Counted from the stretch's first letter, positions 1 through 6,953 are shown. The stretch: DNA of 15,624 nucleotides from Candidatus Nitrosopumilus sp. (GCA_029860565.1 JAOUAY010000014.1:1-15624); one strand, 5' to 3'. Numbers and translations are program-made. Notes: a model not told the origin generated them from the letters alone.

Positions 1-60
1 CACTAATCTTACCAAAAATTTCCCACAATGCTGACATCTCATTGTAGGATTGACATCCAT
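1..60 (-). CDS. Possible zinc-ribbon protein, N-terminal fragment (runs off left edge)
   Basis: Reading the minus strand from an ATG at 60 gives 20 codons with no stop to the window edge: MDVNPTMRCQHCGKFLVRLV. The C-x2-C-G-K motif is typical of the first knuckle of a small zinc ribbon, and this window holds several others. A competing frame on the same strand starts with an ATG at 82 (MQHIIDNDGCQSYNEMSALW...) and is also open to the edge, so the frame is undecided. A T-rich stretch at 83-88 could serve as a TATA element for the start at 60. Only sequence left of the window can decide between the two. Confidence 0.3.
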   Translation of the reverse strand, partial: MDVNPTMRCQHCGKFLVRLV

Positions 61-260
61 CATTGTCGATTATATGTTGCATTTTTTACAGTTCTATGTT
101 GGCATTTGTCAGTAATATGCAAATCTCAGATATGCAATTGATTGTATCAATTTCAAAAAATATGTAGATGGAGAATGTATTGGGTAAAAGAGTGTTGACC
201 TAGATCGAATCAACTTTCAATAAATATTTTCAAATTATGACACAATGCAATTAGAATTTC

Positions 261-385
261 ATGATAGGAATATGTCATTATTGTAATCAGGAAAGGCAAA
301 TGTGTCATACATGGATATACTACTAAAAAACAGAGAGAAAACAGTACTGCTGTGCCCTGAATGCAGGGAGTTGGACCTCTCATGA
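261..385 (+). pseudogene. Small zinc-ribbon gene apparently split by a frameshift
   Basis: The first frame, 261-326, reads MIGICHYCNQERQMCHTWIYY and stops at TAA 324-326; it carries a C-x2-C knuckle. The second frame, 311-385, reads MDILLKNREKTVLLCPECRE followed by LDLS and a stop; it carries the matching CPEC knuckle after a basic beta-strand-like stretch. Joined by a -1 shift around 305-326, the two would make a normal four-cysteine zinc ribbon of about 40 residues. TATA-like AT-rich sequence lies at 222-238. I infer a broken gene. Two overlapping microproteins, or a sequencing error in the A6 run at 325-330, remain possible. Confidence 0.4.
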
Positions 386-390
386 TAGGA

Positions 391-400
391 TTATTTTAAA
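391..400 (+). promoter_or_regulatory. TATA-like box of the 36-residue zinc-ribbon gene at 424
   Basis: The sequence ttattttaaa is centred about 28 bases before ATG 424. Its correct spacing is the main support that this very short reading frame is expressed. Confidence 0.45.
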
Positions 401-423
401 TCAGATAATATCCTAGAAAGACA

Positions 424-534
424 ATGAAATCTCAATCGTGTCGAAATTGTGGTAAGGAATTGCAACAAAGTCAAAGAATTTACCCAAGTTGCGGAAAAGA
501 TAGTGGGTATGACGATACAAACAAAAGTAAATGA
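424..534 (+). CDS. 36-residue degenerate zinc-ribbon protein
   Basis: ATG 424 to TGA 532-534 encodes a 36-residue protein. It has C6-x2-C9-G-K, then YPSC at residues 20-23 followed by G-K. In a standard zinc ribbon the second knuckle would be CPxCG; here the first cysteine of that knuckle is tyrosine, leaving three cysteines. A TATA-like element (ttattttaaa, 391-400) is centred about 28 bases before the ATG, which is the right spacing for a leaderless transcript and supports this being a real gene. Its partner and function are unknown. The lost ligand could mean decay, or metal binding with another ligand such as D26. Confidence 0.5.
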   Translation: MKSQSCRNCGKELQQSQRIYPSCGKDSGYDDTNKSK

Positions 535-536
535 AT

Positions 537-672
537 TTATGGAACTTCAAATTTGTTTACGCCAATAACTAACATGTGATATCCAGTTACATCTTCAATG
601 TCTGTTTTCTCAGATAGTCAAGTCTTCCTTTGTCTTTACAACTAGAGTGAGTATGTGATCTATCTTTTGGAA
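537..672 (-). pseudogene. Possible decayed coding remnant in several frames
   Basis: Downstream of the stop of the 660-986 gene, the minus strand keeps protein-like stretches in different frames. Reading from 663 gives IDHILTLVVKTKEDLTI and a stop. A second frame then gives LSEKTDIEDVTGYHMLVIGV followed by NKFEVP and a stop at 537-539. A third frame reads KDRSHTHSSCKDKGRLDYLR. Joining the first two gives a plausible continuous C-terminal domain, so this may be a frameshifted gene. No family was recognised, and chance is a real alternative for such short stretches. Confidence 0.25.
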
Positions 673-986
673 GGAATTTGATCTCTTCTTCTCCACGTTA
701 AACGTCTATGAATTGAATTGTACTCATCAGCTATGTGTAATTCTTTTTTTGTAAGAGCTGGAATGCCTACATGGTGTATTGGTATCATCCCATGGCTGAT
801 AAGAATTTCACGATATTGCTGGAAATATCTGCCTAATTCCTCTTTCAAAAATAAAGCATGATCTTCAAACTGTTTTGATTCAGAAATTTTACGTTCATTT
901 CTTAACCTTTGAGATTTATTTTCTACTTCATTGATATTTTTTTGTCTTCTTTTGAATCCCGTTACAATAAAGTTTTCAAACGCCAT
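660..986 (-). CDS. Conserved-looking hypothetical protein, 108 residues
   Basis: The ATG at 986 is preferred because a Shine-Dalgarno-like AGGTG lies about 8 bases upstream. The open frame continues to 1139, but that extension is low-complexity and intergenic in character. The protein is highly charged: a lysine/arginine/glutamate-rich, probably helical segment at about residues 12-60 (RRQKNINEVENKSQRLRNER...) is followed by an aromatic region (LGRYFQQYREILISHGMIPIHHVG) and a basic tail ending in WRRRDQIPSKR. There are no membrane segments or cysteines. I do not recognise the family. The stop lies where possible coding remnants continue in other frames, so the C-terminus may be truncated. Confidence 0.5.
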   Translation of the reverse strand: MAFENFIVTGFKRRQKNINEVENKSQRLRNERKISESKQFEDHALFLKEELGRYFQQYREILISHGMIPIHHVGIPALTKKELHIADEYNSIHRRLTWRRRDQIPSKR

Positions 987-1185
987 CAAAATACACCTAA
1001 AGTGCAGTATTATGAGTAGATATGAAACTATTTTGCTTATTTTCAGATATAATCTCAAATTTAGAATCTGATCATTGATTTTATTTTGATTGATATAATT
1101 TTTTTGTGATTTTTGTTTTACACTAAAGAATGATGTCATAATGATTAATCAAAGTTAAAATGTGAATTTAACGTCAATTTTGTCA

Positions 1186-1437
1186 ATGGATTTCATGCTT
1201 GAAGAAGAGTTGATAGATTTGATGACCTTCTGTCTTCAAAATCCAGAATCTGTGGAAATACCAGATAAACACAAAAGAATTACTGAAATTGGCCATGAAT
1301 TGTATGCTGATGGCGGTGTTGATGCTCTGGAGAATTTCTTTTTTGTATTGAAAAATAGAATTACGGAAGAAATAGAAAAAGATCCATCCCATATGCGTTC
1401 ACTGTGGAATGGCCTTACTGATGAATGGCAGTACTAA
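1186..1437 (+). CDS. Small acidic hypothetical protein
   Basis: The protein begins MDFMLEEELIDLMTFCLQNP and ends GLTDEWQY, 83 residues from ATG 1186. The frame is open back to a GTG at 1162. I prefer 1186 because a TATA-like ttaaaa at 1155-1160 lies 26-31 bases before it, fitting a leaderless message. ATG 1195 is also possible. The sequence is acidic, predicted helical and soluble, with one cysteine and no recognisable catalytic motif. The codon pattern and the balanced amphipathic helices (IDLMTFCLQ, ALENFFFVLKNRITEEIEK) look like a real protein. Function is unknown. Confidence 0.7.
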   Translation: MDFMLEEELIDLMTFCLQNPESVEIPDKHKRITEIGHELYADGGVDALENFFFVLKNRITEEIEKDPSHMRSLWNGLTDEWQY

Positions 1438-1455
1438 ATTTCTTTAGTGAGAAGT

Positions 1456-1599
1456 TTATCCTCTGCCGATTCTGAAAATGGTTGTACTACATGTTGGGCA
1501 TGTGCCCTTGATTGCAGGTTTACCATTTTTCATGGTGTATGGTTTAGGGCCGCCGATTTCTCGTTTGTCTCGGCACTTTACACAATATCCTATTGTCAT
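1456..1599 (-). CDS. DUF5679-like zinc-ribbon protein, 47 residues
   Basis: The minus strand from ATG 1599 to TAA 1456-1458 encodes 47 residues. The first knuckle is YCVKCRDKREI (C6, C9). Next comes the basic stretch PYTMKNGKPAIKGTC, then the second knuckle CPTC (C34, C37) and FRIGRG. This arrangement, with KNGKPAIKGTCPxC between and after the knuckles, matches what I know of the DUF5679 zinc-ribbon family found in archaea and in DNA-topology proteins. A TATA-like ctaatatc (revcomp) at about 1619-1626 supports the start. It probably binds one zinc ion structurally; a nucleic-acid or protein-binding role is inference. Confidence 0.8.
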   Translation of the reverse strand: MTIGYCVKCRDKREIGGPKPYTMKNGKPAIKGTCPTCSTTIFRIGRG

Positions 1600-1623
1600 A
1601 ATTGTATTAGACTTTAGGTGATA

Positions 1624-1713
1624 TTAGCCAGGACTTGTTGAACTTTTTTTACTATTAGACAAATCTCCGATCCGATTTATTGTGCTTCGGACCCATTTTT
1701 TTGTATCCGACAT
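1624..1713 (-). CDS. Candidate 29-residue microprotein
   Basis: ATG 1713 to TAA 1624-1626 on the minus strand encodes MSDTKKWVRSTINRIGDLSN then SKKSSTSPG. The first half can form a basic amphipathic helix (KKWVRSTINRIGDL) and the tail is Ser/Lys-rich and probably disordered. A TATA-like ctatttaaga lies upstream at about 1748-1757. It is followed on the same strand by the zinc-ribbon gene starting at 1599. At this length an open frame can occur by chance. The biased, tidy composition and the placement make it worth keeping as a candidate. Confidence 0.4.
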   Translation of the reverse strand: MSDTKKWVRSTINRIGDLSNSKKSSTSPG

Positions 1714-1794
1714 TTCTGTAATCAATTTAGGAACAAATTCTTCGTGTTTCTTAAATAGTGTGTGAATTTTTTGGAGAAATTATTTTGTAAAGTT

Positions 1795-2229
1795 TTAGCT
1801 AACACTGATTTCTAATGAGGTTTGTTCAGATACTGCATTGTGTTTCCATGGAAATCCTTCCCAGACAAAAATTTCGGCAGTAAATATTCCTGATTCTTTT
1901 GGAATCCATGATATTGATTGTTCAAACTTTTGATGAGGATTCAACTCTACTCCAACTACCCATCCAACTGAAACAACAAATCCATTTTCATTTTTAACCT
2001 GAACAATATATGCAATCTTTTGAGTTTTCTCTTGATTGTTTATCACATCAGCTGAAATTTGCACTTGTTGATCTACGTTTATTGAATTTCCTAATGAATC
2101 ACCAAATGCGTTAACTAGTTTTGGATCGATTATTGTTGTTCTTTCAGATTCAGTTATTGCAAATACTTCTGTGATACTGACAGTAAACACTAATAGAATA
2201 ACTAGTGACCAAATCCCCTTGCCTGACAC
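1795..2229 (-). CDS. Exported thaumarchaeal protein with Ig-like fold (hypothetical)
   Basis: The protein has 144 residues from a GTG start at 2229; no in-frame ATG lies near. Residues 5-24 form a signal peptide (WSLVILLVFTVSITEVFA) with a likely cleavage site after the A of VFA. The mature part contains alternating beta-strand stretches: VQISADVINNQEKTQKIAYI, FVVSVGWVVG, FEQSISWIPKESGIFTAEIF. This pattern recalls the CARDB/Ig-like domains of exported archaeal proteins, where a WxPxxxGxYxAxxFVW motif is common. It is probably outside the cell or attached to the S-layer. No catalytic residues are evident. It lies 69 bases after the GlcD-type gene on the same strand. Confidence 0.65.
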   Translation of the reverse strand: MSGKGIWSLVILLVFTVSITEVFAITESERTTIIDPKLVNAFGDSLGNSINVDQQVQISADVINNQEKTQKIAYIVQVKNENGFVVSVGWVVGVELNPHQKFEQSISWIPKESGIFTAEIFVWEGFPWKHNAVSEQTSLEISVS

Positions 2230-2298
2230 AATTTTTGGACATTTTTTAGTTACAAAAGCGTTTCTGCATCAATATTTTATGTTTCAACTGTATATTCT

Positions 2299-3750
2299 TT
2301 AAAATTTCTCTAGATTTTCTATGACCGTACTCTTATTTGTAATAATTTTCCCTGGATTAAGTATGTTTTCAGGATCAAAAAATTTCTTGATTTCTTTGAA
2401 AATTTGATAGTTTTTTGCTCCATATTGTTTTCTAATGAATTCGGAACGAGCCAGTCCATCTCCATGTTCGGCAGTAATTGTTCCTCCAAGTTTGATTATT
2501 TCATCAAAATATTCAATTGCCATTTTTTTGACAATTCCAATTTTTTGTCTGTTTGAAATTAAACGTACATGTACATTTCCATTTCCTGCATGTCCATAAA
2601 CAATAGATCTGGTGTTGTATTTTTTATTTATTTTATTTAGTATTGAAAATAACTTTGGAAGATCTTTCAATGGGATTGCTGCATCTTCAATCACATGTGG
2701 AACTCTTTTTTCTTTTTTAATTGATTTTAGACTGTATTGTAGTGATGAATCTCTATATCTCCACCATTGATTAATTTCTTCTTTTTTTTGTAATTTTTTA
2801 ACAATTTTCCCAGTAACTATTGATTTCAATTGTATTTCATGTGGAATAATTTTTTCATCATATTCTACAAACAGTAAGCATTTACTTTTCTTGTTGAATT
2901 TGAACTTTATTTGATTCAGTGTGGTCCTATCTACAAATTCTATTGCAGCTGGGTCTGTATTGTTTATTTCAATGCAGTTTTTTGCAGCATTGTTTATTGA
3001 TTTGTATTCTATAACAAAAAGAATTCTTTTCTTTGGGCTGCTTTTGATTTTTAGTTTTGCTGATAAAATAATGCCTAGTGTTCCTTCAGAACCTATGATA
3101 ACTCTATGTGAATCCTTGGTTGTTTTTATTTTATCTATTCTGTACCCTGATGAGTTTTTAGTAACATTTGGAAATTTTTTACTTTCTATATTATTTGCAA
3201 ATTTTATAATTTTATCTGCAATTTTTTTATTTTTTGGAAGAGTTATTTTCTTTCCTTTTCCATCCACAAATGTAATCTCTTCTACATTGTCAATTACACT
3301 TCCGTATTTTAGACTTCTACTTCCACTTGCATTATTACCTAGCATTCCTCCTACTGAACAAAAAGAGCCAATTGATGGATTTGGTGGAAAGAATTTCTTT
3401 TTCTGTTCTAGTTTTTTGTCTAGATTACCTTTCATTGTCCCTGGACCAACAGTGATAGAATTTTTACCGATCTTAGTTGAATTAAAATTTCTCATATCTA
3501 GTATTATTCCATTATTTAATGCACTACCAACAAGCCCAGTACCTGCACCGCGTACAGTAACTGACATTTTGCTCTTTTTAGCAATCTTGATGGTATCAAT
3601 TACATCTTTTTCATTTTTTGGTACTACTATTATTTTTGGAATTATTTTATATGAGCTTGAATCAACTGAATAAAATTCTCTAAATGCTTTATTTGAAAAT
3701 ACTTCTCCTTGAATTGTTTTCAGTAGTTTTTTGTGAATTGATTTTTTCAT
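2299..3750 (-). CDS. glcD: GlcD-type FAD-linked oxidase (D-2-hydroxy acid dehydrogenase family)
   Basis: This 483-residue protein has the family's usual length. The N-terminal FAD-binding (PCMH-type) domain shows RGAGTGLVGSA at 67-77 and GGMLGNNASG at 134-143. The C-terminal FAD-oxidase domain shows YGHAGNGNVHV at 385-395, AEHGDGLAR at 427-435 and the terminal DPENILNPGK signature. Known family members oxidise D-lactate, glycolate or related 2-hydroxy acids and pass electrons to quinone or another carrier. The true substrate cannot be told here. There is no fused iron-sulphur (GlpC-like) domain. It starts 9 bases after the HD-domain gene stop, so the two are probably co-transcribed. Unusually lysine- and isoleucine-rich composition reflects the AT-rich genome. 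Confidence 0.9.
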   Translation of the reverse strand: MKKSIHKKLLKTIQGEVFSNKAFREFYSVDSSSYKIIPKIIVVPKNEKDVIDTIKIAKKSKMSVTVRGAGTGLVGSALNNGIILDMRNFNSTKIGKNSITVGPGTMKGNLDKKLEQKKKFFPPNPSIGSFCSVGGMLGNNASGSRSLKYGSVIDNVEEITFVDGKGKKITLPKNKKIADKIIKFANNIESKKFPNVTKNSSGYRIDKIKTTKDSHRVIIGSEGTLGIILSAKLKIKSSPKKRILFVIEYKSINNAAKNCIEINNTDPAAIEFVDRTTLNQIKFKFNKKSKCLLFVEYDEKIIPHEIQLKSIVTGKIVKKLQKKEEINQWWRYRDSSLQYSLKSIKKEKRVPHVIEDAAIPLKDLPKLFSILNKINKKYNTRSIVYGHAGNGNVHVRLISNRQKIGIVKKMAIEYFDEIIKLGGTITAEHGDGLARSEFIRKQYGAKNYQIFKEIKKFFDPENILNPGKIITNKSTVIENLEKF

Positions 3751-3759
3751 GTGGTGAAT

Positions 3760-5049
3760 CTAAATTTTGATTCTATAGTAATCCCATCTTTCAGGATCAA
3801 ATAAAGTGACAAACTCTGCTTGTTCTTTATCTATTCTTGCTCTGATGACATCGCGTAACGCAAAACTTGTCATATACATGTATTTCATAGAGTGGCTTTG
3901 CATGATAAACATGTGGCGCATCTCGCTGCCGCCCTTTAATCCCCAATATCCCATCTTAAGCGCCAGGGGTTCTAAAAATACTGTATTCCCTATACCGTAA
4001 TTTTCGTCTCTGATTTCTTCACGTAATTTGTATTTCTCAAGTGGTCCTCCCTTTGAAAATCCTACAATTTCACCATTTTTGTTATTTAGTCTTAATGTGT
4101 TGATGATTATTTGTGGATCTTTAATTGATTTTTCAAAATTTTCTTTTTCAAATTGTAATGGCGTTGGTAATTCCATGAATATCTCATATAGTGTTTTGAT
4201 AAATTTAGGATCTTTTCTTGTTGACATACATTCTATTGTTGGAACTAGTTTGAGATTTTCATAGGAGTAATTTGCTTGAATCGTAATTTCTTGTTGTCTT
4301 ATTTTCATAAATGATAATACTGTATCAAAATAATTCTTCCTCATTTCTTTAGGTAGTATTTTTAAAATGCTTTTTACCATATCTGTTTCTTTATTTAATA
4401 ATTCTTCAAAATATGCAACTGCACTTCTTATAATTAATGATGGTCTCCATGCAAGCGCATGTGCATTCATTTTTGCCATTTCCATAGCTTTTACAAAATC
4501 TCCTAATGCATAACCACTGATTCTATCTACTACTGATAAATATTGACCCATTTCCATAATATGTTCTTGATATGTCAAGTTGTTTTTTGTTAAATCTGAT
4601 TTGTCAAAACAGTATTTTATTTGTGCTTCAGCATTTTTTTTCAGTTCTCCAATCCATGGATATGTAGTTCTCAAAATTAACACCTTGATAATTTCTAAAT
4701 CCATATTCACTGCATTAATTAATTGAAGAAGTTTTTTATCCATGGAAATAAACTTTAAAACACTTTCTTCATGAGGTTTGTCTACACTTTTTTGAGGATC
4801 AAAATCGTGAAACAATGCTGCAACATATAGATATTTTATATCCTCGTTTGTGATCTCAATCTTTTTTTGTTTTGCAGCTAAGAGTGAAACGTATGTTACT
4901 TCTAATTCATGATTGATGTTATGATATCCATAGTATTCTGTTCCAAGACCTTGACTTTCAAACAAGTCGATGGTGTAATCTAACATCTCAACATAACTAT
5001 CCTCTGCTATTCCATTTTCTATCATTAAATTGAGAATTTCATTTCTCAT
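3760..5049 (-). CDS. HD-domain phosphohydrolase-like protein with acetyltransferase-like C-terminus
   Basis: From ATG 5049 the protein is 429 residues. The N-terminal half has an HD-type metal site: YHNINHE with H43 and H47, then ALFHDFDP with H81-D82. HD enzymes usually hydrolyse phosphodiesters or nucleotides. The C-terminal third (about 270-429) contains GEIVGFSKGGPLE, NTVFLEPLALKMGYWGLKGG and SMKYMYMTSFALRDVIRAR, a strand-rich layout resembling a GNAT acetyltransferase fold; this second assignment is inference. The frame stays open to an ATG at 5199, but those 50 extra residues are Lys/Asn-rich and would overlap the start of the divergent gene at 5193, and AT-rich promoter-like sequence precedes 5049. 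It is probably co-transcribed with the GlcD-type gene. Confidence 0.75.
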   Translation of the reverse strand: MRNEILNLMIENGIAEDSYVEMLDYTIDLFESQGLGTEYYGYHNINHELEVTYVSLLAAKQKKIEITNEDIKYLYVAALFHDFDPQKSVDKPHEESVLKFISMDKKLLQLINAVNMDLEIIKVLILRTTYPWIGELKKNAEAQIKYCFDKSDLTKNNLTYQEHIMEMGQYLSVVDRISGYALGDFVKAMEMAKMNAHALAWRPSLIIRSAVAYFEELLNKETDMVKSILKILPKEMRKNYFDTVLSFMKIRQQEITIQANYSYENLKLVPTIECMSTRKDPKFIKTLYEIFMELPTPLQFEKENFEKSIKDPQIIINTLRLNNKNGEIVGFSKGGPLEKYKLREEIRDENYGIGNTVFLEPLALKMGYWGLKGGSEMRHMFIMQSHSMKYMYMTSFALRDVIRARIDKEQAEFVTLFDPERWDYYRIKI

Positions 5050-5192
5050 TGAATGAGTATTTGCAAATTGTTGCAATACAAATATGTGGAAATTAGTGTT
5101 TTTAAAGATGTTCTTTAATTTTTTGGCTCTTTGATCCTTTTTTTGACTGTATTTAGAAAGATTCAATAGAATTACGATTTGTGCATTTTTGA

Positions 5193-5597
5193 ATGCCATT
5201 TAACAAGGATTTACTAGATCATTTGATTGAATTCAATAAAAAAAACTCTTCCGAATTTTTACTATACCTCAATGATGTCACTTTTGTTTTAACTGATACA
5301 CAAATTACAAATTCTCCAATACCTGTCAATGAACCTACTACTCGTGGAGGGGTGTATTTTTCAGATAAATTTGCCTACAAAATGAATGGACTGATTAAAG
5401 ATCTATCTGTTGTTCCATTATTAACAAGTAAAATGCTTGGACCTAATACTGAATTTGGCGAACTCAGAATTACTACTCGAATTGAATCTGATGGAAAACC
5501 TGTTAATCTGGAAATTTTTACCAATCTTACAAACAGTGTTCAGACCCCTGATTCAATTGAACTTAGTATGATAATTGTAAAACTTGAATCCTTCTAG
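5193..5597 (+). CDS. Conserved hypothetical protein, 134 residues
   Basis: ATG 5193 opens a 134-residue soluble protein that is divergent from the HD-domain gene. It starts with a helical segment (KDLLDHLIEFNKKNSSEFLL) and then has mostly beta-type sequence: DVTFVLTDTQI, GGVYFSDKFAYKMNGLIKDL, GELRITTRIESDGKPVNLEI, IELSMIIVKLESF. It has no cysteine, no membrane segment and no catalytic motif I recognise. The regular hydrophobic alternation says it is a genuine folded protein. Its stop overlaps by 4 bases the stop of the convergent J-domain gene (5594-6148). Function is unknown. Confidence 0.75.
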   Translation: MPFNKDLLDHLIEFNKKNSSEFLLYLNDVTFVLTDTQITNSPIPVNEPTTRGGVYFSDKFAYKMNGLIKDLSVVPLLTSKMLGPNTEFGELRITTRIESDGKPVNLEIFTNLTNSVQTPDSIELSMIIVKLESF

Positions 5598-6148
5598 TTA
5601 ACTTTGAGATATCTGTCATATTTTTCTCTGAGTTCTTTATCTGAAAGTATTTCATATGCTTTGTTTAGTTCTGCCATTTCATTCTCAGAGTCTTCTTTTG
5701 TTTTATCTGGGTGTGTTTTCATTGCAAGTTCTCTAAATTTCTTTTTAATTTCATCTGGTGTTGCATTTTTTGATACTCCTATGACATCATAATAGTTGGG
5801 TAGTTCATCATTGTTTGCAGCATCGCGAAATTCTTTATCTTCTTTTGTGTTTCTCCTTTGACCTAGTTCTTCATAATCATCTCCCCAATCTGAATGGTAT
5901 TTTTCAAACGTTTTATCTTTTTTTGATTCTAAATCTCCTTTATCATATGATGTCTTTCTTCGAAGTATGATGTCTCTTGCTAAAAATAAAAATATTGCAA
6001 TTACTGCAATTGCAAAACCTGAAAAGAGAATAATTTTTTCCTCATCTGTTACCTCAAGATCCATGTCTAGATTGTTATTCTGTGCATTTGCAGATTGTAC
6101 TCCTCCAAAAATAATTATAGAAATTACAAAAATCCAAAACTTGTTCAT
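5594..6148 (-). CDS. Membrane-anchored J-domain (DnaJ-like) protein
   Basis: This 184-residue protein begins with a signal peptide (about 1-22, ending SANA before QNNN). A short acidic extracytoplasmic segment and a transmembrane helix at about 38-60 (IILFSGFAIAVIAIFLFLA) follow, then a charged linker and a C-terminal J domain at about 117-181. The J domain has YYDVIGVSKNATPDEIKKKF, the diagnostic HPD at 146-148, and YEILSDKELREKYD. The positive residues after the helix (RRK) place the J domain in the cytoplasm, where it would recruit and stimulate DnaK at the membrane. It lacks the Gly/Phe, zinc-finger and substrate domains of full DnaJ. It lies 10 bases after the lrp-like gene, and AGGT overlapping that stop codon could act as its ribosome binding site. 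Confidence 0.88.
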   Translation of the reverse strand: MNKFWIFVISIIIFGGVQSANAQNNNLDMDLEVTDEEKIILFSGFAIAVIAIFLFLARDIILRRKTSYDKGDLESKKDKTFEKYHSDWGDDYEELGQRRNTKEDKEFRDAANNDELPNYYDVIGVSKNATPDEIKKKFRELAMKTHPDKTKEDSENEMAELNKAYEILSDKELREKYDRYLKVN

Positions 6149-6158
6149 TTTTTCTTAC

Positions 6159-6602
6159 CTATGATAATCTAAAATCTTCTTTTGTAGTATTTAGAACCAC
6201 ATGAGTTATTGTGTTTTCCACATTTGGAATGATTGCTAGACTCTTTACAAACTTACTCAATTCGTTTCTTTCCTTGAATTTTGCTATGATTATGGTGTCT
6301 GTTGACCCTGTAATATCATATACTCCACAGACATTTTCAAACTTTGATATTTCATCTTCAATATCCATTATCTTGTCATTTTTAGCAATAATTTCAATAA
6401 TTGCAGTAAGTGAATACCCGATCTTTTCGTGATTAATAATTGCGGTATATCCTTGAATTATTTTTTCTTTTTCAAGTTTTTTGATTCTAGATAATACTGT
6501 CACAGTTGACATTCCTAGTTTTAGGGAAAGCTGTCTTGCAGATTGTCTTGCATCCACCAATAAGTTTTTGAGAATCCTTTCATCTGTCTCATCTAGATTC
6601 AT
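6159..6602 (-). CDS. Lrp/AsnC-family transcriptional regulator
   Basis: At 147 residues it has the usual single-unit length. Residues 1-60 form the HTH_AsnC domain (LDETDERILKNLLVDARQSA, then LSLKLGMSTVTVLSRIKKLEKEKIIQGY). Residues 65-145 form the RAM/ligand-binding ferredoxin-like domain (YSLTAIIEIIAKNDK, NVCGVYDITGSTDTIIIAKF, TITHVVLNTTKEDF). Such proteins form octamers or dimers and control amino-acid or energy metabolism, often with their own gene. A TATA-like atttaaattt at 6624-6634 sits about 27 bases before the ATG, so the message is probably leaderless. It is the first gene of a pair with the J-domain protein and is divergent from the TPR gene at 6726. The effector is unknown. Confidence 0.9.
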   Translation of the reverse strand: MNLDETDERILKNLLVDARQSARQLSLKLGMSTVTVLSRIKKLEKEKIIQGYTAIINHEKIGYSLTAIIEIIAKNDKIMDIEDEISKFENVCGVYDITGSTDTIIIAKFKERNELSKFVKSLAIIPNVENTITHVVLNTTKEDFRLS

Positions 6603-6623
6603 ATTATACTATGGTGAAGAATT

Positions 6624-6634
6624 CATTTAAATTT
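6624..6634 (-). promoter_or_regulatory. TATA-like box of the Lrp/AsnC gene
   Basis: The AT-rich element atttaaatttt, read on the minus strand, is centred about 27 bases before the ATG at 6602. It is near-palindromic, so it reads as a TATA-like box on either strand. Confidence 0.5.
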
Positions 6635-6693
6635 TCAGTCAATTCTTGTACAATTGTTTAGTTTTATCTAATTATTTTTGATTTTAAATTTTC

Positions 6694-6703
6694 ATATTTA
6701 ATA
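6694..6703 (+). promoter_or_regulatory. TATA-like box of the 75-residue TPR gene
   Basis: The sequence atatttaata is centred about 28 bases before ATG 6726. The shared intergenic region also holds the divergent lrp-like promoter. Confidence 0.55.
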
Positions 6704-6725
6704 CAAATGCTGTATCTAATCATTT

Positions 6726-6953
6726 ATGGTTCAAATAAGTGATCTTGTGAAGCAAGGACAATCCCTGATGGATGATGGAAAATTTGATGATGCTCTTGGA
6801 TTCTTTGAACAAGCACTTCTTTTGAATCAAGATGATCCTGATCTTTGGAATTGCAAAGGAGTTGCACTTCGTAGCCTGGGCAGATACGAGGAATCTATGG
6901 AATGTTTTAACAAATCATTGGAAATTGAACCTAGGGATAAATATGCATCTTGA
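6726..6953 (+). CDS. Short TPR-repeat protein, 75 residues
   Basis: The protein has two tetratricopeptide repeats: residues 5-36 (LVKQGQSLMDDGKFDDALGF, FEQALLLNQDD) and 39-72 (DLWNCKGVALRSLGRYEESM, ECFNKSLEIEP). The TPR consensus positions W/L, G, Y/F, A/S and P are conserved. It stops after the second repeat with only a short tail and no capping helix. It may act as a small adaptor, or it may be a truncated relative of the larger TPR gene downstream. A TATA-like atatttaata at 6694-6703 is centred about 28 bases before the ATG, as expected for a leaderless message. Binding partner is unknown. Confidence 0.8.
   Translation: MVQISDLVKQGQSLMDDGKFDDALGFFEQALLLNQDDPDLWNCKGVALRSLGRYEESMECFNKSLEIEPRDKYAS

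Noticed and set aside
325..331. A AAA AAC heptamer that resembles a -1 frameshift slippery site in the split zinc ribbon
   Set aside because: It comes after the stop codon of the first frame begins (324), and its codon phase does not match that frame, so programmed frameshifting is not supported.
2921..3673. 250-residue plus-strand ORF opposite the GlcD-type gene
   Set aside because: It is antisense to a clear FAD oxidase with motifs along its whole length; its hydrophobic composition is the usual antisense bias.
5050..5199. N-terminal 50-residue extension of the HD protein
   Set aside because: It overlaps the divergent gene start, is Lys/Asn-rich without pattern, and lies where promoters are expected.
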